64,000 nucleotides of DNA from Sitta carolinensis (taxonomy: Eukaryota > Chordata > Aves > Passeriformes > Sittidae), in the NCBI GenBank assembly GCA_032173965.1, contig CM063287.1, positions 4,717,859 to 4,781,858 of the forward strand, in the 5' to 3' direction. Below are positions 11,813 to 24,129 of this stretch, one piece after another. A program made the translations under genes and the position numbers. The notes beneath the pieces were generated by a model. The model worked only from the letters and a program-made list of their open reading frames with translations, did not search any database and was not told where the DNA came from. Positions within the stretch are counted from its first letter, which is position 1, and every line of letters starts with the position of its first letter.

Positions 11813-13954
11813 ATGAATATTTCATACACTGCTGCAGAAACAAAGCTTCCCATCCTGGGTCAGAGCATTCGATAGTTGATAATCCACTGCTTTTGGGATC
11901 TCACAAGTTCTAGCACAGCAGTGGGAAAGAATAACTGGGTAATGCAGCCAGTCCCAGCACACATTCACACTGCTCTCCAGTGAAATTTGATAACTGCTAT
12001 TGCATCTAAGGAGAGCATAACTAATTAAAAGGTCTTATATGTTGTATAGAAAGTAGATTTTTTGATAAGAGTGCACTCATGTCAAAGCTGCAATACATGA
12101 TTTTCTCTAGCTGGACAAAAGCTGATATAACCAATTTTTTCACACAGAGAAAATAAAACAGAATTCATGGGTGAGTGACCACTACTTAATTTATATTTTT
12201 TTTTATGTACAGAGTAATCTCTCAACATGAATTTCATTGCAGGCAACGGAAAGGAAATAAAGGAAATAATTTAGAAAATTACGGGAGTTTCTTCCCTTTC
12301 AAAATCATATTTTAATTTTGAGGTTAGTTGAATTTGCTTATATAGTTTTCTAAATTCAGGGACTAGATCACTTATATTATTTCTATGGCTTATATTAAGC
12401 ACTTATATTATCTGTAGTCCTTATAGTCTGGCAGGTTTCTGACTAACAGATGTGTAGGTATAGTACAGTATGTGTGCAGATTTATATATTTATATATATA
12501 TGTTTAGTGACAAATCTTGCATGGGACAAGATATGAAGAATAGCCTCTCAGGGAAAAATCTGAAACTCTTGGAAGAAAACAAAATACAACAAAAATTAAA
12601 TTTTGTAATTGTAAGGAGTTTGCAAAAGCAGCTGAAGAAATTGTTTGCATAACAATCCTCAAGTGACTGTAAGATATATAGGAGCAAAAAAAAGGAGTAT
12701 AACAAGACAGCATTAAATTGTCTTGTTAAACAAAATCCTGTCCTGAAAACCTTCGGCTTCATTGACAGAAACACAAAAAAATCAAAGCCCACCCAGATGT
12801 AATAGTAATCTGAGAGGACCTGGAGGAGCCAGAGCCAGACATGCTGGATGAGCAGATGCCTTGAAAAATTACCCTTGGGAAATAGATGCGGGCAAAAGGC
12901 AGTGGGGCTGTGGGATTCAGAGGAACTTACCTGAATACCTCCCTGTTTTTACACTGCAGGCAAGGAGGCCTCTGTAAATGGAGAATTTTAATGGCCATTT
13001 GGACATTGTTTTTCTTCTCTCTGTGTGAAGACCATTTTACTGAGCAGCCTCATTTGCAAACAGCTCTTGAAGGTGCATTTGCTTTTGCCTTTCTTTCCCA
13101 TATCCTCATCCTGTGTAACACTTGGGTGACTCACTAAGTGGAAATGGATGAGAAGGATGATCTTTTCTCCTCCAAAATGCAAAGTTGGAAGAGCCATTAA
13201 GTGCACTGAAGTGAGGAATGATGTCGCAGACTAACCCTCAGCTGGGAGTTCCTAAAAAGTGCTTACATTTACTTAACCACTAAACAATCAGGTTGGAATG
13301 GAAGAAAACAGCACCCTCTACACTCCCAAATCCCCAAAGGTTGGATGTACCACAGGAGAAAAAGTTTATATTCTCATGGAAACACTTTCTGCTGCATTTT
13401 TTGGGAAATTGGAAAGGAATATTACAAAGAAAGTAGGCCTTCTGTTTTGTATTTCAAACAGGAGATTGTTGTCTAGGCAGGGAATATATTTCCAGAATGT
13501 TTCACTCAAAAAGATGTTATTAATCAAAAACCTTTTTCTTCCTCTAGGAGGACAAGAGAAATAAAGGGTTGATTATTTTAGTACTCACAGACATTTGGAG
13601 AGGGATGGATAGGAGGTGCACACAGTGTTCAAAGTACCTGAGGTAGATGCTGTGTGCAGAGATTCTTTCTCCAGTAGAAAGCCCAGCAGGTGAGACACAG
13701 GTGGTTTTCCTGGCCATAGGACTGGACCTTGGGTATCTTTCTAAAAGGAGCCACAGCAGGAAGGACATGCCTTTTTCTGCCCAAAATGGTGGTGTGAACT
13801 GAACCTGAAGCTCATGGGGTTCCTGGCAGTTGGGGGTGACTGCTGCAGTAATGAGATGGTTCTGACCAGAGTTATTGCTTGGGAGTTTCAGAAAAAAAGC
13901 AAGATTTGGAACAGAGTATTTTCAAAATAAAAATGGATGAAGAGCAATTCCCAG
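11813..13954. other. Unique non-coding DNA
   Basis: AT-rich. It contains a short (TA)n near 12483-12501 and otherwise nothing recognised. A strong minus-strand donor-like site (TATTCAG/GTAAGT, boundary at 12930/12931) has no convincing coding exon upstream of it. Confidence 0.55.
12483..12501. repeat. (TA)n-rich tract
   Basis: Short alternating TATATA stretch interrupted by TTT. Confidence 0.75.
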
Positions 13955-14100
13955 TTTTCTCTGGTGGACTCCACATCCCTGGAAGTGTCCAAGGCCAGGC
14001 TGGATGGGGGCTTGGAGCAACCTGGGATAGTGGAAGTTGTCCCTGCCCATGGCAGGGGTGGAATGGGATGAGCCTTTCCAACCCAGAGCATTCTGTGATC
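13955..14100 (+). mobile_element. CR1 LINE, 3' tail
   Basis: TCCCTGGAAGTGTCCAAGGC, GGAGCAACCTGGGATAGTGG, CCCATGGCAGGGGTGGAATG and CATTCTGTGATC mark a + strand CR1 3' end of about 145 bp. Confidence 0.93.
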
Positions 14101-16820
14101 AATATTAATTTTTTTCTCTTCTGGAAGAGAGTGTTTGTAGCTGTGGATTCCGAACAATCCCTCAGGAAGAAGAATTCAGCTGAAGAGCTAAAATGGCCTT
14201 TCCAGACACATTAATTCCCTTTTTTTGAGAGGGGCTGCAGGACATAAGAGCACTCTAGAAGAAACTTCTATTTATGAGTTCTAATGGCCCTACACACAAT
14301 GATTTCTTTCATGAGACATCTCAACCACTTCTAATGCATTCTTACATTTTCAAATAGGAAGCAAATGTAGGGGAAAATGCTGCAAAGCAGCTGAGGAGAT
14401 AACTCTCCCTGTGATGGAGTCATTTTGAATTCCATTAGATCGTGCTGCTCATCTGAGCTTTTGAAAGGTGGAAGATAGACAGATGAGGAAAGGATTTTTA
14501 TTAATTAAAGGCATGCACTGCCAATTGTAAGGGTGATCAAATATTGTTCATATATTCAGCCTCACCACTGCTGCTCATTTTTAACAGGTGTGAGGATATT
14601 TGCTAAAGATGACAGGAGTGCCTAGCAAAACAGAGGCTGCGTGCAAAGCCTCACCTCCTTTCAAATTAGGTCTCTGCAGACTGACAAGACAAAGGCTTAT
14701 GAGAAAAACAGTCCAAAAAGTGAAAAGGGGCCGTGGTATTGAACCTGAAAACGAAACTTCTTCATTGTTCAGGTAGTGAAACCAGGCCCTTTGCAAGCAC
14801 TGTGCTTATTTACTGTAAATGCTGCAGCTCAGCTAATGATTTTTGGTTTAGTTGGAGTTCAGATTCTCACTTTCATCAGCATTATCTTGCCAAATACATT
14901 CCCAAGCTTACTTTAATTTAGGATTTGACACCAGCGATTGCCTTTTTTTTCCCCTCAAAGGATAAATTAGTCCACAATAAAAGACACATATTAGGCAATT
15001 TATTATGCTAATGACTTGCAGAAAAAAGCCAAATTACATTGATGGTGGATTATATTGAACAATAAAAATCCTCCCTCGTCACAACTCTCAGTGAGTACAT
15101 AGCTGAGCTGCAGTTAGCTCCAGGAGAATTCCTGGGCATAGTATCCACACTGCAGACAGCCGTGCATCAGCAGGAACCACATTCCCAGGGAAACCACACG
15201 GATCTCCCTCACATTTGTAATTATGTCCTTACCCCTCAACAGTCATTTTTAGCTTAGCTAAAAAGGCTGATATTATTGTGGCATGTGGCATTCTCTACCT
15301 GATTATCTTGCAATCTCTCATCTGATTCCAAGCAAACTGAAATAGAAGCCAAGATTCAAGAGCATTCAGGTTTGCATAAAGATTTTGCAAAGGGAGAGTC
15401 AAGCAGAAGAAGAAGTTGTCACCAATGATCATCACTGATAGAGCAGGAAATAGGAACCCACAGGAAGCAGCTCTGCATTGCTCCCAGAACTGTTACACAG
15501 TAACTTAATAAAGACAAGATTTAAAAAAAATATTTGGATGAGACTATCAAAAATTTTGAGTTAGATCAATAATAAGACTCAGACACTGGACAAGCTGTTC
15601 TGTGACAACAGCAGGAGACAAAGTCAGCAGTCCTAAGGGAGTAAGAAAATAAAGGGATTAATGTAATTGGAGGAAAAAGAGAAAGGGGCCTGAACAGTAA
15701 CCTGGCCCTAACACCATCAAAATCTGAGCTGCCAGAATCCGAGGAAACAGCTCAGAGAAACTCTTCCAGGTTCAACAGCACTTAGGAACCCAACAGTGTC
15801 AAAAGGCTCCAGTGGGATGAGCTTGGACCACTCCTAATTACCAGATGAAAACTACTCCTTTTTAGCAGACAATTAGTGGGATTTAGCACCTGCCCCCTCA
15901 GGGTCTGGTCAGACAAGATTTCAGGACACATGCATTATCATGGAGTTCTTCTCCAGTGACTGCAACTGTTACTTCAGACCTCAGAGTTAAGGACTTCAAC
16001 AAAAGCATCATGGAACTTACTTAGAAGTGTTTAAATACAACTCACTTTGGATTTATGTAATCTGCATTTTTTCAACTAAGCATTTATTTATTTAATTTCT
16101 ATTTCTTTTCCTGTTCAAGAAAAGAAAAATTGCTCAAAGCATGCTTCTTCCCCCAGCAGTTCTTGTGCACACTCAGACCTTATCCCCATGACAGGGGTAG
16201 GAAATGCCAGGCTACAAAAGGCAGGAACAATGGTCAGGAACTGGGTTAGTGATGCAGGGTTGTGTCAGCAGTTACACTTCAGCACTATTATAACATTAAA
16301 AGACAGACCAGTGTCTGAACGAGCTTGTTGTGAAAATGAGCATTTTCAGTGTGTTCCGTAGCAGGAAATATTTTATCTCCTATAAAAACAACAGCTTCTG
16401 TAAATGATTAAACTCTCAAGCTTCTTTTCAGCAATTAACAAGCTTTGAACATTGTTTACAGTGTTGGTTGTACAGCATCATTGCTTTTATCCTCCTGTGT
16501 AGCAACAAAGATTCAACATGAATTGAGTCTCATTTTCTTTTCCACTGTATCACTGTTAAAGTATGGCACATGAAAAAAAATTCATTCTAGTAATAATTAC
16601 CTAGGACTATGTAAAATTTAGCATCAGTTGTAGGATGAAAAAGCTATTTATTTCCTGGTTACCATTAGCAGAAAAGCTGAAAACATCTAGATGAGTGACT
16701 GCAGCACTGCAGCGAGCAGCATTTGGGGAAAGCTGTTCCAAAACAGTCTCGAGTAAAAGGAAGGCATGGTCTGCATGGGCTGGGTTCATTTTCCAGCACA
16801 GTATGAGAACTAAGAGGGAT
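14101..16820. other. Unique AT-rich non-coding DNA
   Basis: No repeat or gene recognised. The segment around 14960-15070 is dense in ATTA/TTTAT motifs and could be a conserved non-coding element, but this cannot be tested here. A 9-bp-arm palindrome lies at 15246-15264. Confidence 0.5.
15246..15264. repeat. Short perfect palindrome
   Basis: TTTTTAGCTTAGCTAAAAA: 9-bp arms around one base. Confidence 0.85.
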
Positions 16821-16952
16821 GACTTCCTTAGAAGCACCCAAGGCAAGGTTGGATGGGGTCCTGCTCAACCTGGCCTAGTGGAAGTTGTGCCTGTCCATGG
16901 CAGGGGATTGGAACCAGACAATCCTTTCCAACCCAAACCATTCTGTGATTCC
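16821..16952 (+). mobile_element. CR1 LINE, 3' tail
   Basis: CACCCAAGGCAAGGTTGGAT, CCTAGTGGAAGTTGTGCCTG, CCATGGCAGGGGATTGG and CCAACCCAAACCATTCTG. A + strand CR1 terminus of about 130 bp, moderately diverged. Confidence 0.93.
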
Positions 16953-18388
16953 ACTGTGATTTCTTCAGTGCCTGAACATGAGCACAACCCTTCTGACAAC
17001 AGCACAGCAGCACTCACAAGAAGGAACCTGTCCAGTTGGATCCTGTGCTCTTTGATCAGGTGGGATGGTGATACCTGGAGGTGTTGCCACTATGGACAAT
17101 CACACCCAGTTTGGAGATACCCACAGACATATCTTCCAGTCTAGATAGGGCCTCCATTTTGACAAAGCTCATTTTCTGCTCTATGGTAAAGCAGGACAAT
17201 TCCTGATTTCCCTAAATCCTACTCCATCCCCCATTTCAACACATTAATTAGTTACTTGTGAAAAAATGAGTAATTTTATTTTTCATGAGTGAATTCTTAT
17301 CAATCACATAAAAAAGCCACAAAACATGCTGGAGCATATATTGCAAGGAAAAAACCCAAATGTTTAAAAAATTCAATCAAAACCTACCAAAAACACTTAG
17401 AAGGAGCTGTGACTAAGACAACAGGCAGAGATTCAAGTCCTCAGCTTCCTGCTCCCAATGCCTGATGACACCAAGCTTGTCATTTATCATGCTGTGTCTG
17501 GGTTCCCATCTCTAAAATGAACACAACAGGGACTAAGATGCCTCAAGTGTATGTGGGGAGGTTATTTTGAAACCTGCTTCCTTTTCTACTGGTTTCCATG
17601 GAAAATTATCATCTTCCTCTGCTAAGAGTGCTCATTTTGGTACGACAAACAAGCTCAGGGAAAACTAAAAAAATGTGGATAGCTGGGGTTTTTTTCATGC
17701 ACAAAAAGCAGAAGGTGTGGGGTATGGGGGAAAAAGGCAGCAGCAAGTCCAGCAGGTGAAATTGGGAAAAAGCACATTTGGAACAGTCATGCCTGCCTGG
17801 CATATGAGGGGTGGGAAACCTCTCCCACCTCCCTGCTCCTCTGCATTCCCACCCTGTCTGGCACTGGCTTTCCTCACCCAGAGGAGCTGATGGCAGCCCA
17901 GAGCTCCCAAAATGCCCCTGCAGGACATGTTCCCAATCTCCTTTCACACCCCTGTGGTGCCAGTGAGACTTTCCTGGTTTTAACTGTTCCCTGGTCACTG
18001 CTGTGGGTCAGTCCTTCCCCAGAAAGAGGCACCTGAGGGTTCACATCTGTAGGAATTTCACTCCTTTCCATGAGCAGAGCCTTACTAAAGCCATCCACAG
18101 ATTAAACATTCAGCCAAAACTACTCAGAGTTATGCACTGCTGAATGGGAAGGGCAACTCAACCCACCTGACACAGAAAGAACAATTTTAACGTGGGATGA
18201 ACGGTCCTTTAGCAAAGCTTCCTTCCCCTGGCTGGAGGTTAATTTTAAGCTGTGTGTTTAATGCAGTGATGTGGAATGTGAAAGGATTTTTTTGGCCCTG
18301 TATATATTGCCGGTTTTGGATCAGAGGTACAGCACATTTTGGCTTTAAATGAAAGAGGGAAAGTTTGGATTGAACATTAAAAAGAAAA
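16953..18388. other. Unique non-coding DNA
   Basis: No repeat or gene recognised. Overlapping open frames at 17609-17998 on the two strands share one GC-richer block and have no splice or promoter support. Confidence 0.55.
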
Positions 18389-18493
18389 CTGTTCCCTGGG
18401 AGCAGGGCGTGAGGCTGTGGCACAGGGTTCCCAGTGCAGCTCTGGCTGCCCCTGGATCCCTGGCAGTGCCCAAGGCCAGGCTGGACTTTGGGG
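18389..18493 (+). mobile_element. CR1 LINE fragment truncated at both ends
   Basis: CTGTTCCCTGGGAGCAGGG through GCCCAAGGCCAGGCTGGACT to TTTGGGG on the + strand. The expected continuation (CTTGGAGCAGCCTGGG and the terminal repeat) is missing, so the 3' part was deleted after insertion. The missing part is not seen nearby. Confidence 0.88.
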
Positions 18494-19171
18494 AAATAGG
18501 GAAAATATTCTTCTTTTAAATGTACAAAACTGGGTAGTTAAAAGGCATTAAATTTTGATGGCACATCATGGCAGCTACACAGTGCTACTGGAAGTAGTGG
18601 CCTTGAGCTTTGGTGGAAGGGCACTAAAGCACATTTAAATTACACATAAAGAAGAAAGAGCAGAATGACAATTCCTATTCTGAACACAGCATCTCTAAGG
18701 AAGCAAGAACCCCAGAGCAGCTGGGTTTAGTACAGCTATTGGCCATCCAAACAATCTAGTCAAAGCAGCACATTCATGGACACCTTGGGAGGTGTCTATC
18801 CATCTGTATTTCCTCTCATATCTTGCTTCATTTTCATTTCAAGGGATTTAGGAAATTTATTAGCACCCATTAACAGCTTGAAAGCAGTAGATCCACATTG
18901 GAATATTCTAACTACAGCTCAACCCAGTAATGTGCCACACTGCTTCTTTAGTGTGGCAAGTGTGTGCCATGACAACACTGATTAACTGATATTTTAATAA
19001 TATATATTTTAAAATACATATAATAGATATTAGAAATATTTCTGATACAGATTCTCAGGGCAACATGCAGAGCAGGCAAGCATTTTGGAGGCAAAGGACC
19101 TCCAAGCCAGCCAAACATCCAAGCATTCAGCCTGCAGTTTAGAACACAAACCCAGCTACTGATGGTTTGAA
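18494..19171. other. Unique non-coding DNA
   Basis: AT-rich stretch around 18990-19045. No feature recognised. Confidence 0.5.
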
Positions 19172-19234
19172 TTGTCTGAAAGTTTCAATTTCAGACAAAA
19201 AATGGAAAAAATTTTGTCAGTTTTTTGTCTGAAA
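19172..19234. repeat. Alternating inverted repeat
   Basis: TTGTCTGAAA (19172-19181) is the exact reverse complement of TTTCAGACAA (19189-19198). That arm, extended to TTTCAGACAAAAAA (19189-19202), is the exact reverse complement of TTTTTTGTCTGAAA (19221-19234). The middle arm can pair with either neighbour, giving two exclusive hairpins (10-bp stem with 7-nt loop; 14-bp stem with 18-nt loop). Confidence 0.88.
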
Positions 19235-19549
19235 AAATTGTCACTGCTCATTGCCAGCAGCAGACAAGGGGCCTTTGCAAAGTGTCCCCTATGGTGGCCC
19301 TGGTGTGTGTGGCACAGATTGCCACGTGTCAGGACACTGCCACACCCCCAGGCTGCACAGCACGAGTCCCCTCTCTGGCATTTAACTTCAGGAACCACCT
19401 GAATCCATCTGCTCTGAAAGAGAGATGACATTTTCATGAAACCAAACAAACCCAGGAATGGCAGATGTGTGTGTGTGCAGGGAGGGAGGCGGAGAAAGGA
19501 GAGTGTGATTTAAAAAAGGACCTGCCCCAAATACAGCATGAACTACAAT

Positions 19550-19665
19550 GGGGAAGAGGGAGGAAGGAAGGGAAAGGGAAAAGGAAGGAAAAGGGAAAGA
19601 AGGGAAGGGAAAGGGAAAGGGAAAGGGAAGGAAGGAAAGGGAAAGGGAAAGGGAAAGGAGAAGAA
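19550..19665 (+). repeat. 116-bp uninterrupted purine tract, (GGGAAA)n-rich
   Basis: Every base from 19550 to 19665 is A or G. Eight GGG runs lie between 19602 and 19653, most separated by two or three A. The + strand can form a G-quadruplex, and the duplex can form an intramolecular triplex. Open frames across it are compositional artefacts. Confidence 0.95.
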
Positions 19666-20198
19666 TACTCCAACTAAACCATAAGGAGAACACTAGGTGT
19701 AATTGGTTTGATTATGGTGCAACCCTATGGATCTGGAAAGCAAAAAGATAATCAGAGAGCCAAGTGAAATGGAGTGTTCACATCCATGAGAGCAAATATG
19801 AATGATCAGTGCTCCCCCAAAAATTTCCAGCAGATTTGCAGCACAGCCTTCAGCAGGACATGCCACAGGTGGTCAGCCCAGAGGCAGCAGTGACCAGAGG
19901 AGGGGGAAGCTGACCTCAGACACGTGGCCTTCTTGTGCTTCTATTCCAACACCGCTCAGGGTAAGCAGGTGAAGCCCATTGTCTGTCCTAATGTCCAGAA
20001 CACGCCCCAAACCACGTACAGCATTCAAAGCGCCCAGTGGTTATGTTGAGGTTCTTTGGAATGTGTTACATAACCACAGCAAATCCATCAGTGTCTTGGA
20101 GATCACCATAGAAACAGGCTGACAGCCCCATGCAGGAGGCAGAATCCGTGATCTCAGCCTGCAGAAGATGCTGATGTGCCTGGTCCAACACACAGGGC
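19666..20198. other. Unique non-coding DNA
   Basis: No feature recognised. Confidence 0.5.
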
Positions 20199-20221
20199 TC
20201 CCTCCCTCCCTCCCTCCCTCT
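20199..20221 (-). repeat. (CTCC)n microsatellite, G-rich on the minus strand
   Basis: Five CTCC units plus a partial unit. The minus strand reads (GGGA)n, with enough GGG runs for a quadruplex. Confidence 0.93.
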
Positions 20222-21504
20222 CTTCCAGCACTTGGACTCCTGGGGCCCCTTCCCTCTGCCCTTTTGGCCATAGGAGTGCATGGAGTGTTTCCAACTCCCT
20301 GGAGAGACACAGAAGACATCAAAATATTTTCTACCAAAGCAAATGAGACATTGAGGCTCTAATTCAAAGAAAAAAAAAAATCAAAAAAATGGAAATAGCT
20401 ACCTGGATATTTCTGTATGAAAAAGCTCTGCCTCAGCTCTCTGAATGGCAATCAGAGCATGTGAAGGTGCAGTTGTTGCTGCCATCACCCATTTTTGCTG
20501 CTGCCTTGTACATCTTTAAATTACCTGGGCCATGAGAACACAGAGAAATCACACAAGCTGCAAGGCTTGAGGTCAGAATTGCTCTGCTGGAGGAGAAAAA
20601 TGTGGAAAAGAAAAATTTAGTGTCATTTGATGGCACATGTACTCACCAGGCTCCTCCTCCAGCTCCTCCATTTCTCTAATTTTGGGGTTGAACTAGAAAA
20701 TTTTCCACAGGCTTCACATTACTTTCTGAAGTATCTTCCTGGACAAGTGCCCACTTCTCAGCAGCCTTCACATCATGTGAAGTAGGAATTACATGTGTTT
20801 CCACATAGTTCCTCAAATTAATGCACAACAAATGGATTGATTGAATTAATAATTCATAAATACTAATTGTACTTGAATGGAAAAGTGTTCAACCATTACC
20901 CTGTTCATTGACCTGAAAATATATTCCTCAGTTTAAAGTTATCTCTAAATTTTAGTCTGATGACAGCAAATCTTTTAATCACTCTCTTATAATTTTGTGA
21001 CTTCAATTTAAAGCCATTACAATCCTATAAAAAGAATTGACATTAAGTCAAACAAAATGATTAATTTCTTTGCACCACAGTAAGCTCTCAGATGCTCAGT
21101 TTATCTCAAGCTTTAAAAGTTAGCCTAAGCTTGCCCCAACCTGAATTCATGTAAATATGTATTTGCTCAGTAATTATGACTCTGTACAATTTGAACTCCA
21201 AGGAAATACAGAAATATTTTAATGGGTAGTATTGAAAAATAAACTGCTTCATTTTGTTTCATGTTATTTCCCATGTTTCCATCTGCAGCCACAAGATCAG
21301 TTGAATCCTATATCACACTGTTCTCTTTGAAATGTTTATTCTCTGTACGTTCACTTTTGTAGTCCCAAATTTAAGGGCAATTTAGGATACTTATTAAACC
21401 ACAATGTTAACTAAAGGTCCACAGAATTCTTCAGCTTTTTCCCCCACATCCTTCTGTTATATCCTCTGATTATTATTCCTGGCTGTTATGAAAAGCTGCT
21501 TCTC
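20222..21504. other. Unique AT-rich non-coding DNA
   Basis: No repeat or gene recognised. The 20810-21100 part is very AT-rich, with several ATTAAT/ATTGATT strings. Confidence 0.5.
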
Positions 21505-21666
21505 CAGGGGTTTGTCCAGCACTGGAACAGGCTGCAGTGGAGGAGTCACTATCCCTGGGAGGATTTTAAAGACTTGTATAGGTGGCACTTGTGTACCTAG
21601 GGCCCTGGCAGTGCAGAGGGAGCTGGATTTGTCCTTCCCAACCTCATGGGATCTGTAATTCCCTGA
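21505..21666 (+). mobile_element. CR1 LINE, 3' fragment of a second subfamily type
   Basis: TTTGTCCAGCACTGGAACAG, GAGGAGTCACTATCCCTGG, TTTTAAAGACTTGTATAGG and TCCTTCCCAACCTCATGGG align with the CR1 variant that ends in GGTGGCACTTGGGGACATGG. About 160 bp, + strand, well diverged. Confidence 0.82.
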
Positions 21667-23213
21667 TTATTGCATTTAATGATACATCAATGCTATCACG
21701 CAAATACAGCAGTATTATTTATTTACACATTTTGCTGTGTTGGATTTCTTTCAGTGAATTAAAGCTGCTCAGGGAGGCACACAGAGACCTAGGGGTCAAA
21801 CAGCACGTTTTTGTGGCAGTGTTTCCTTTAACCATGGCTTTAGTGGGAGAAATTTAGGAGAAATCACAGCATGAGGGATGACTTTCAGTGTTTGCATGAC
21901 AATTAATTTACTGCAAAACAAGAACTCTAATTCTGGCTCAAGCAAGCTGCAGTGTCCAGTTTCCCCATTACCAACACTCTTTCCCCTTGACCACTCAGTC
22001 AGTGTCAGTGATGATGTCAGTTCAGTGGAATATTTTACTCTGTTAGCACCTGGGATTTTGGGGAGAAAGACTGGGTTCACCTCTGTGTTTGGGTTTTCTG
22101 TTGATGTGTGATGCATAAGCCAGTGTGAACTTCTCTAAGGAATTCACTGCTCTTTGTTCCCAGCTGCTATGGAAATAGGAAGCAAGCTGCAGTAGGGAAA
22201 AATCATCTCCCCATACGAACTGAAATAAATGTTGCTCAGGAAGGTGCAAAAGCCAATCTACCCCAATTAGAAAAATAGTACCAGTAAAGTCCAACCAGCA
22301 CATAAATCCTACAGGAGCAAAACCCTATCCTCCATAAACACATTCAGAAAGATGATTTTTGCTTTTTGCCTTTAGATATTTGTGATATTAAACAAAATAA
22401 AGCAGCCTCATGAATATGACATTGTACCAGTCATTGTTTCCTCACAGCTCAAGGAATAACTGCATTTTTGACAGGACAAAACACCTGGAACCACATACCC
22501 AGCTTCTCTGAGAAACAAACCCCTTTTTGGAGGGGATAGAGATGTAAAAAAAGTGACAACAGGATAAAAGTGGGGAGCTGTTAGAATAATTCAGTGATAA
22601 CAACAACTTGTGTTATTTTTTTTTTCCGACTTTCTGTAGAGGAAACATATTTGCTGATACTTGTGGCAAGCATCTTATCTTCAATTCATTCCACTCCATC
22701 CTGAATTCAGTTATGTTCATTGTGATCCCCACATGACTGTGCCTATTATTTCTGGGCACAAAAACCCAACCAACCTGAGCCAAAAAACAGCAGCAAGACC
22801 CAGCTGTAATGTTCAGCTTTCACCCTGTCTGGCTTCCAGCTTCACAAGTTGGCTGTGTGTACTTTAATGAAATACTTCTTCAATTTCACTTTCTTTGCCT
22901 GCCATCAATTACACTGAATTATGAAAGATTCCTGTAATCCAGGCTGATTTTTTTTCTTTGTTCTTCCCATTTAAGATAGATCTTGCAAAGGAGTACTCAA
23001 AAACATAACATTAGCCTTGCTGTCCTCTGCATCTTAGCAGAATTATTTCTGTATTTTTTTAGTGTGAAATTCATGTTCCAAACAAAGGCTCATGGCTGTC
23101 GCTGACAAAAAATTTTAACATTCTTTGCATTGCTTTCAATTCCCTAATGAATTGAAGATGTAATTTTTGCTTTTTCCCTATTGTTGTTGTGTTCTGGAGA
23201 GATTTTTGCTTTG
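21667..23213. other. Unique non-coding DNA
   Basis: AT-rich, no named repeat. Contains T8-T9 runs near 22617 and 22950. No gene recognised. Confidence 0.5.
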
Positions 23214-23289
23214 CTGGCTGTCTTAGTTTGGAAGACAGGTATCACTAAGGACAAACAGGACTCTCTTCTGAAATGGAGAATGAAAAGAA

Positions 23290-23372
23290 AACCAAAACAA
23301 AAAAAAAAAAAAGTAAAAAACAAAAAAAAAAAAAACAAAAAAAAAAACCAACAAAAAAAAACAAACAAAAAA
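23290..23372 (+). repeat. A-rich tract with C interruptions inside an LTR
   Basis: About 80 bp of A runs up to 15 long, broken by C, CC, GT and similar. It looks like slippage expansion within the U5-side part of the LTR. Confidence 0.9.
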
Positions 23373-23606
23373 CCTCCTCTATCCTAATTGTTATAATTTT
23401 AGAATTAAGGGGCTCTCAGGCAAAGATGTGAGGATATGGATAACAGTTCTTTACTTGTGTTTAGCAAGGCAAAACAGAACAACAATAACTATGAGATGAA
23501 CAACAGACAGAACCAGGGAAACAGTCCCAGTTTTCTCTGCCGCTGGCACCCTTTCCCCGTTGGTGCAGTTCCCGACACAGGCAGCTGTGGTGCAGAGTCC
23601 CGGGGT

Positions 23607-23766
23607 GCTGGAGATGGATCAGGAGCTCCCCGGCGGTGGCTGGAGCTGCAGCACGAGTCCCGGCAGGACAGGGGTGCAGAGCCGGATGCTGGAGATGGAT
23701 CAGGAGCTCCCCGGTGGTGGCGGAGCTGCAGCACGAGTCCCGGCAGGACAGGGGGTGCGGGCTGGG
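23607..23766. repeat. 81-bp tandem duplication in LTR
   Basis: GCTGGAGATGGATCAGGAGC starts at 23607 and again at 23688. The two units stay nearly identical through GGCAGGACAGGGG, with one 3-bp gap (GGTGGCTGGAG against GGTGGCGGAG). The duplication lies in the inferred U3 region. Confidence 0.92.
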
Positions 23767-24107
23767 GCATGGAAAACACTCAGAGCAGGAGGAAGGAACA
23801 GCGAGGGGGGCAGGAACTGCAGCGGCTCCCGGCCAGGCAGACAGGGGCCAGGCTCAGGATTGCCGGGACACACACGAAGAGACCGTGGCAGGAAAACCCA
23901 AACTCCGCTCCAGTGGTGCCGGTGAAAAACGAGATCTGTCCCCCGCGCAGTCTGAAAGCCACAGCCTCTGTGTCTGCTCCCCACAAGCACATCCCCAGCA
24001 AAAAGTGAAGTCCACGTGCTCCTCCCCTCCCTCCACCCCAGGCCACTTCTTTTGTCTTTCTTAACTATCCTTAAGTACCCAGAGATCAGTTCCCTGGCAA
24101 CTTATGG

Positions 24108-24129
24108 AAAAAAAAAAAAAAAAAAAAAA
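24108..24129. repeat. A22 homopolymer in LTR
   Basis: Twenty-two A about 25 bp from the right end of the LTR. Confidence 0.93.

Noticed and set aside
12931..13136. Minus-strand exon candidate with a perfect donor (TATTCAG/GTAAGT)
   Set aside because: The only plausible upstream acceptor gives a segment whose best open frame stops before the donor.
23436..24008. 190-codon open frame on the + strand, among the longest in the window
   Set aside because: It lies wholly inside the 937-bp LTR, spans the 81-bp tandem duplication and owes its length to GC-rich sequence. No splice sites, promoter or family similarity.
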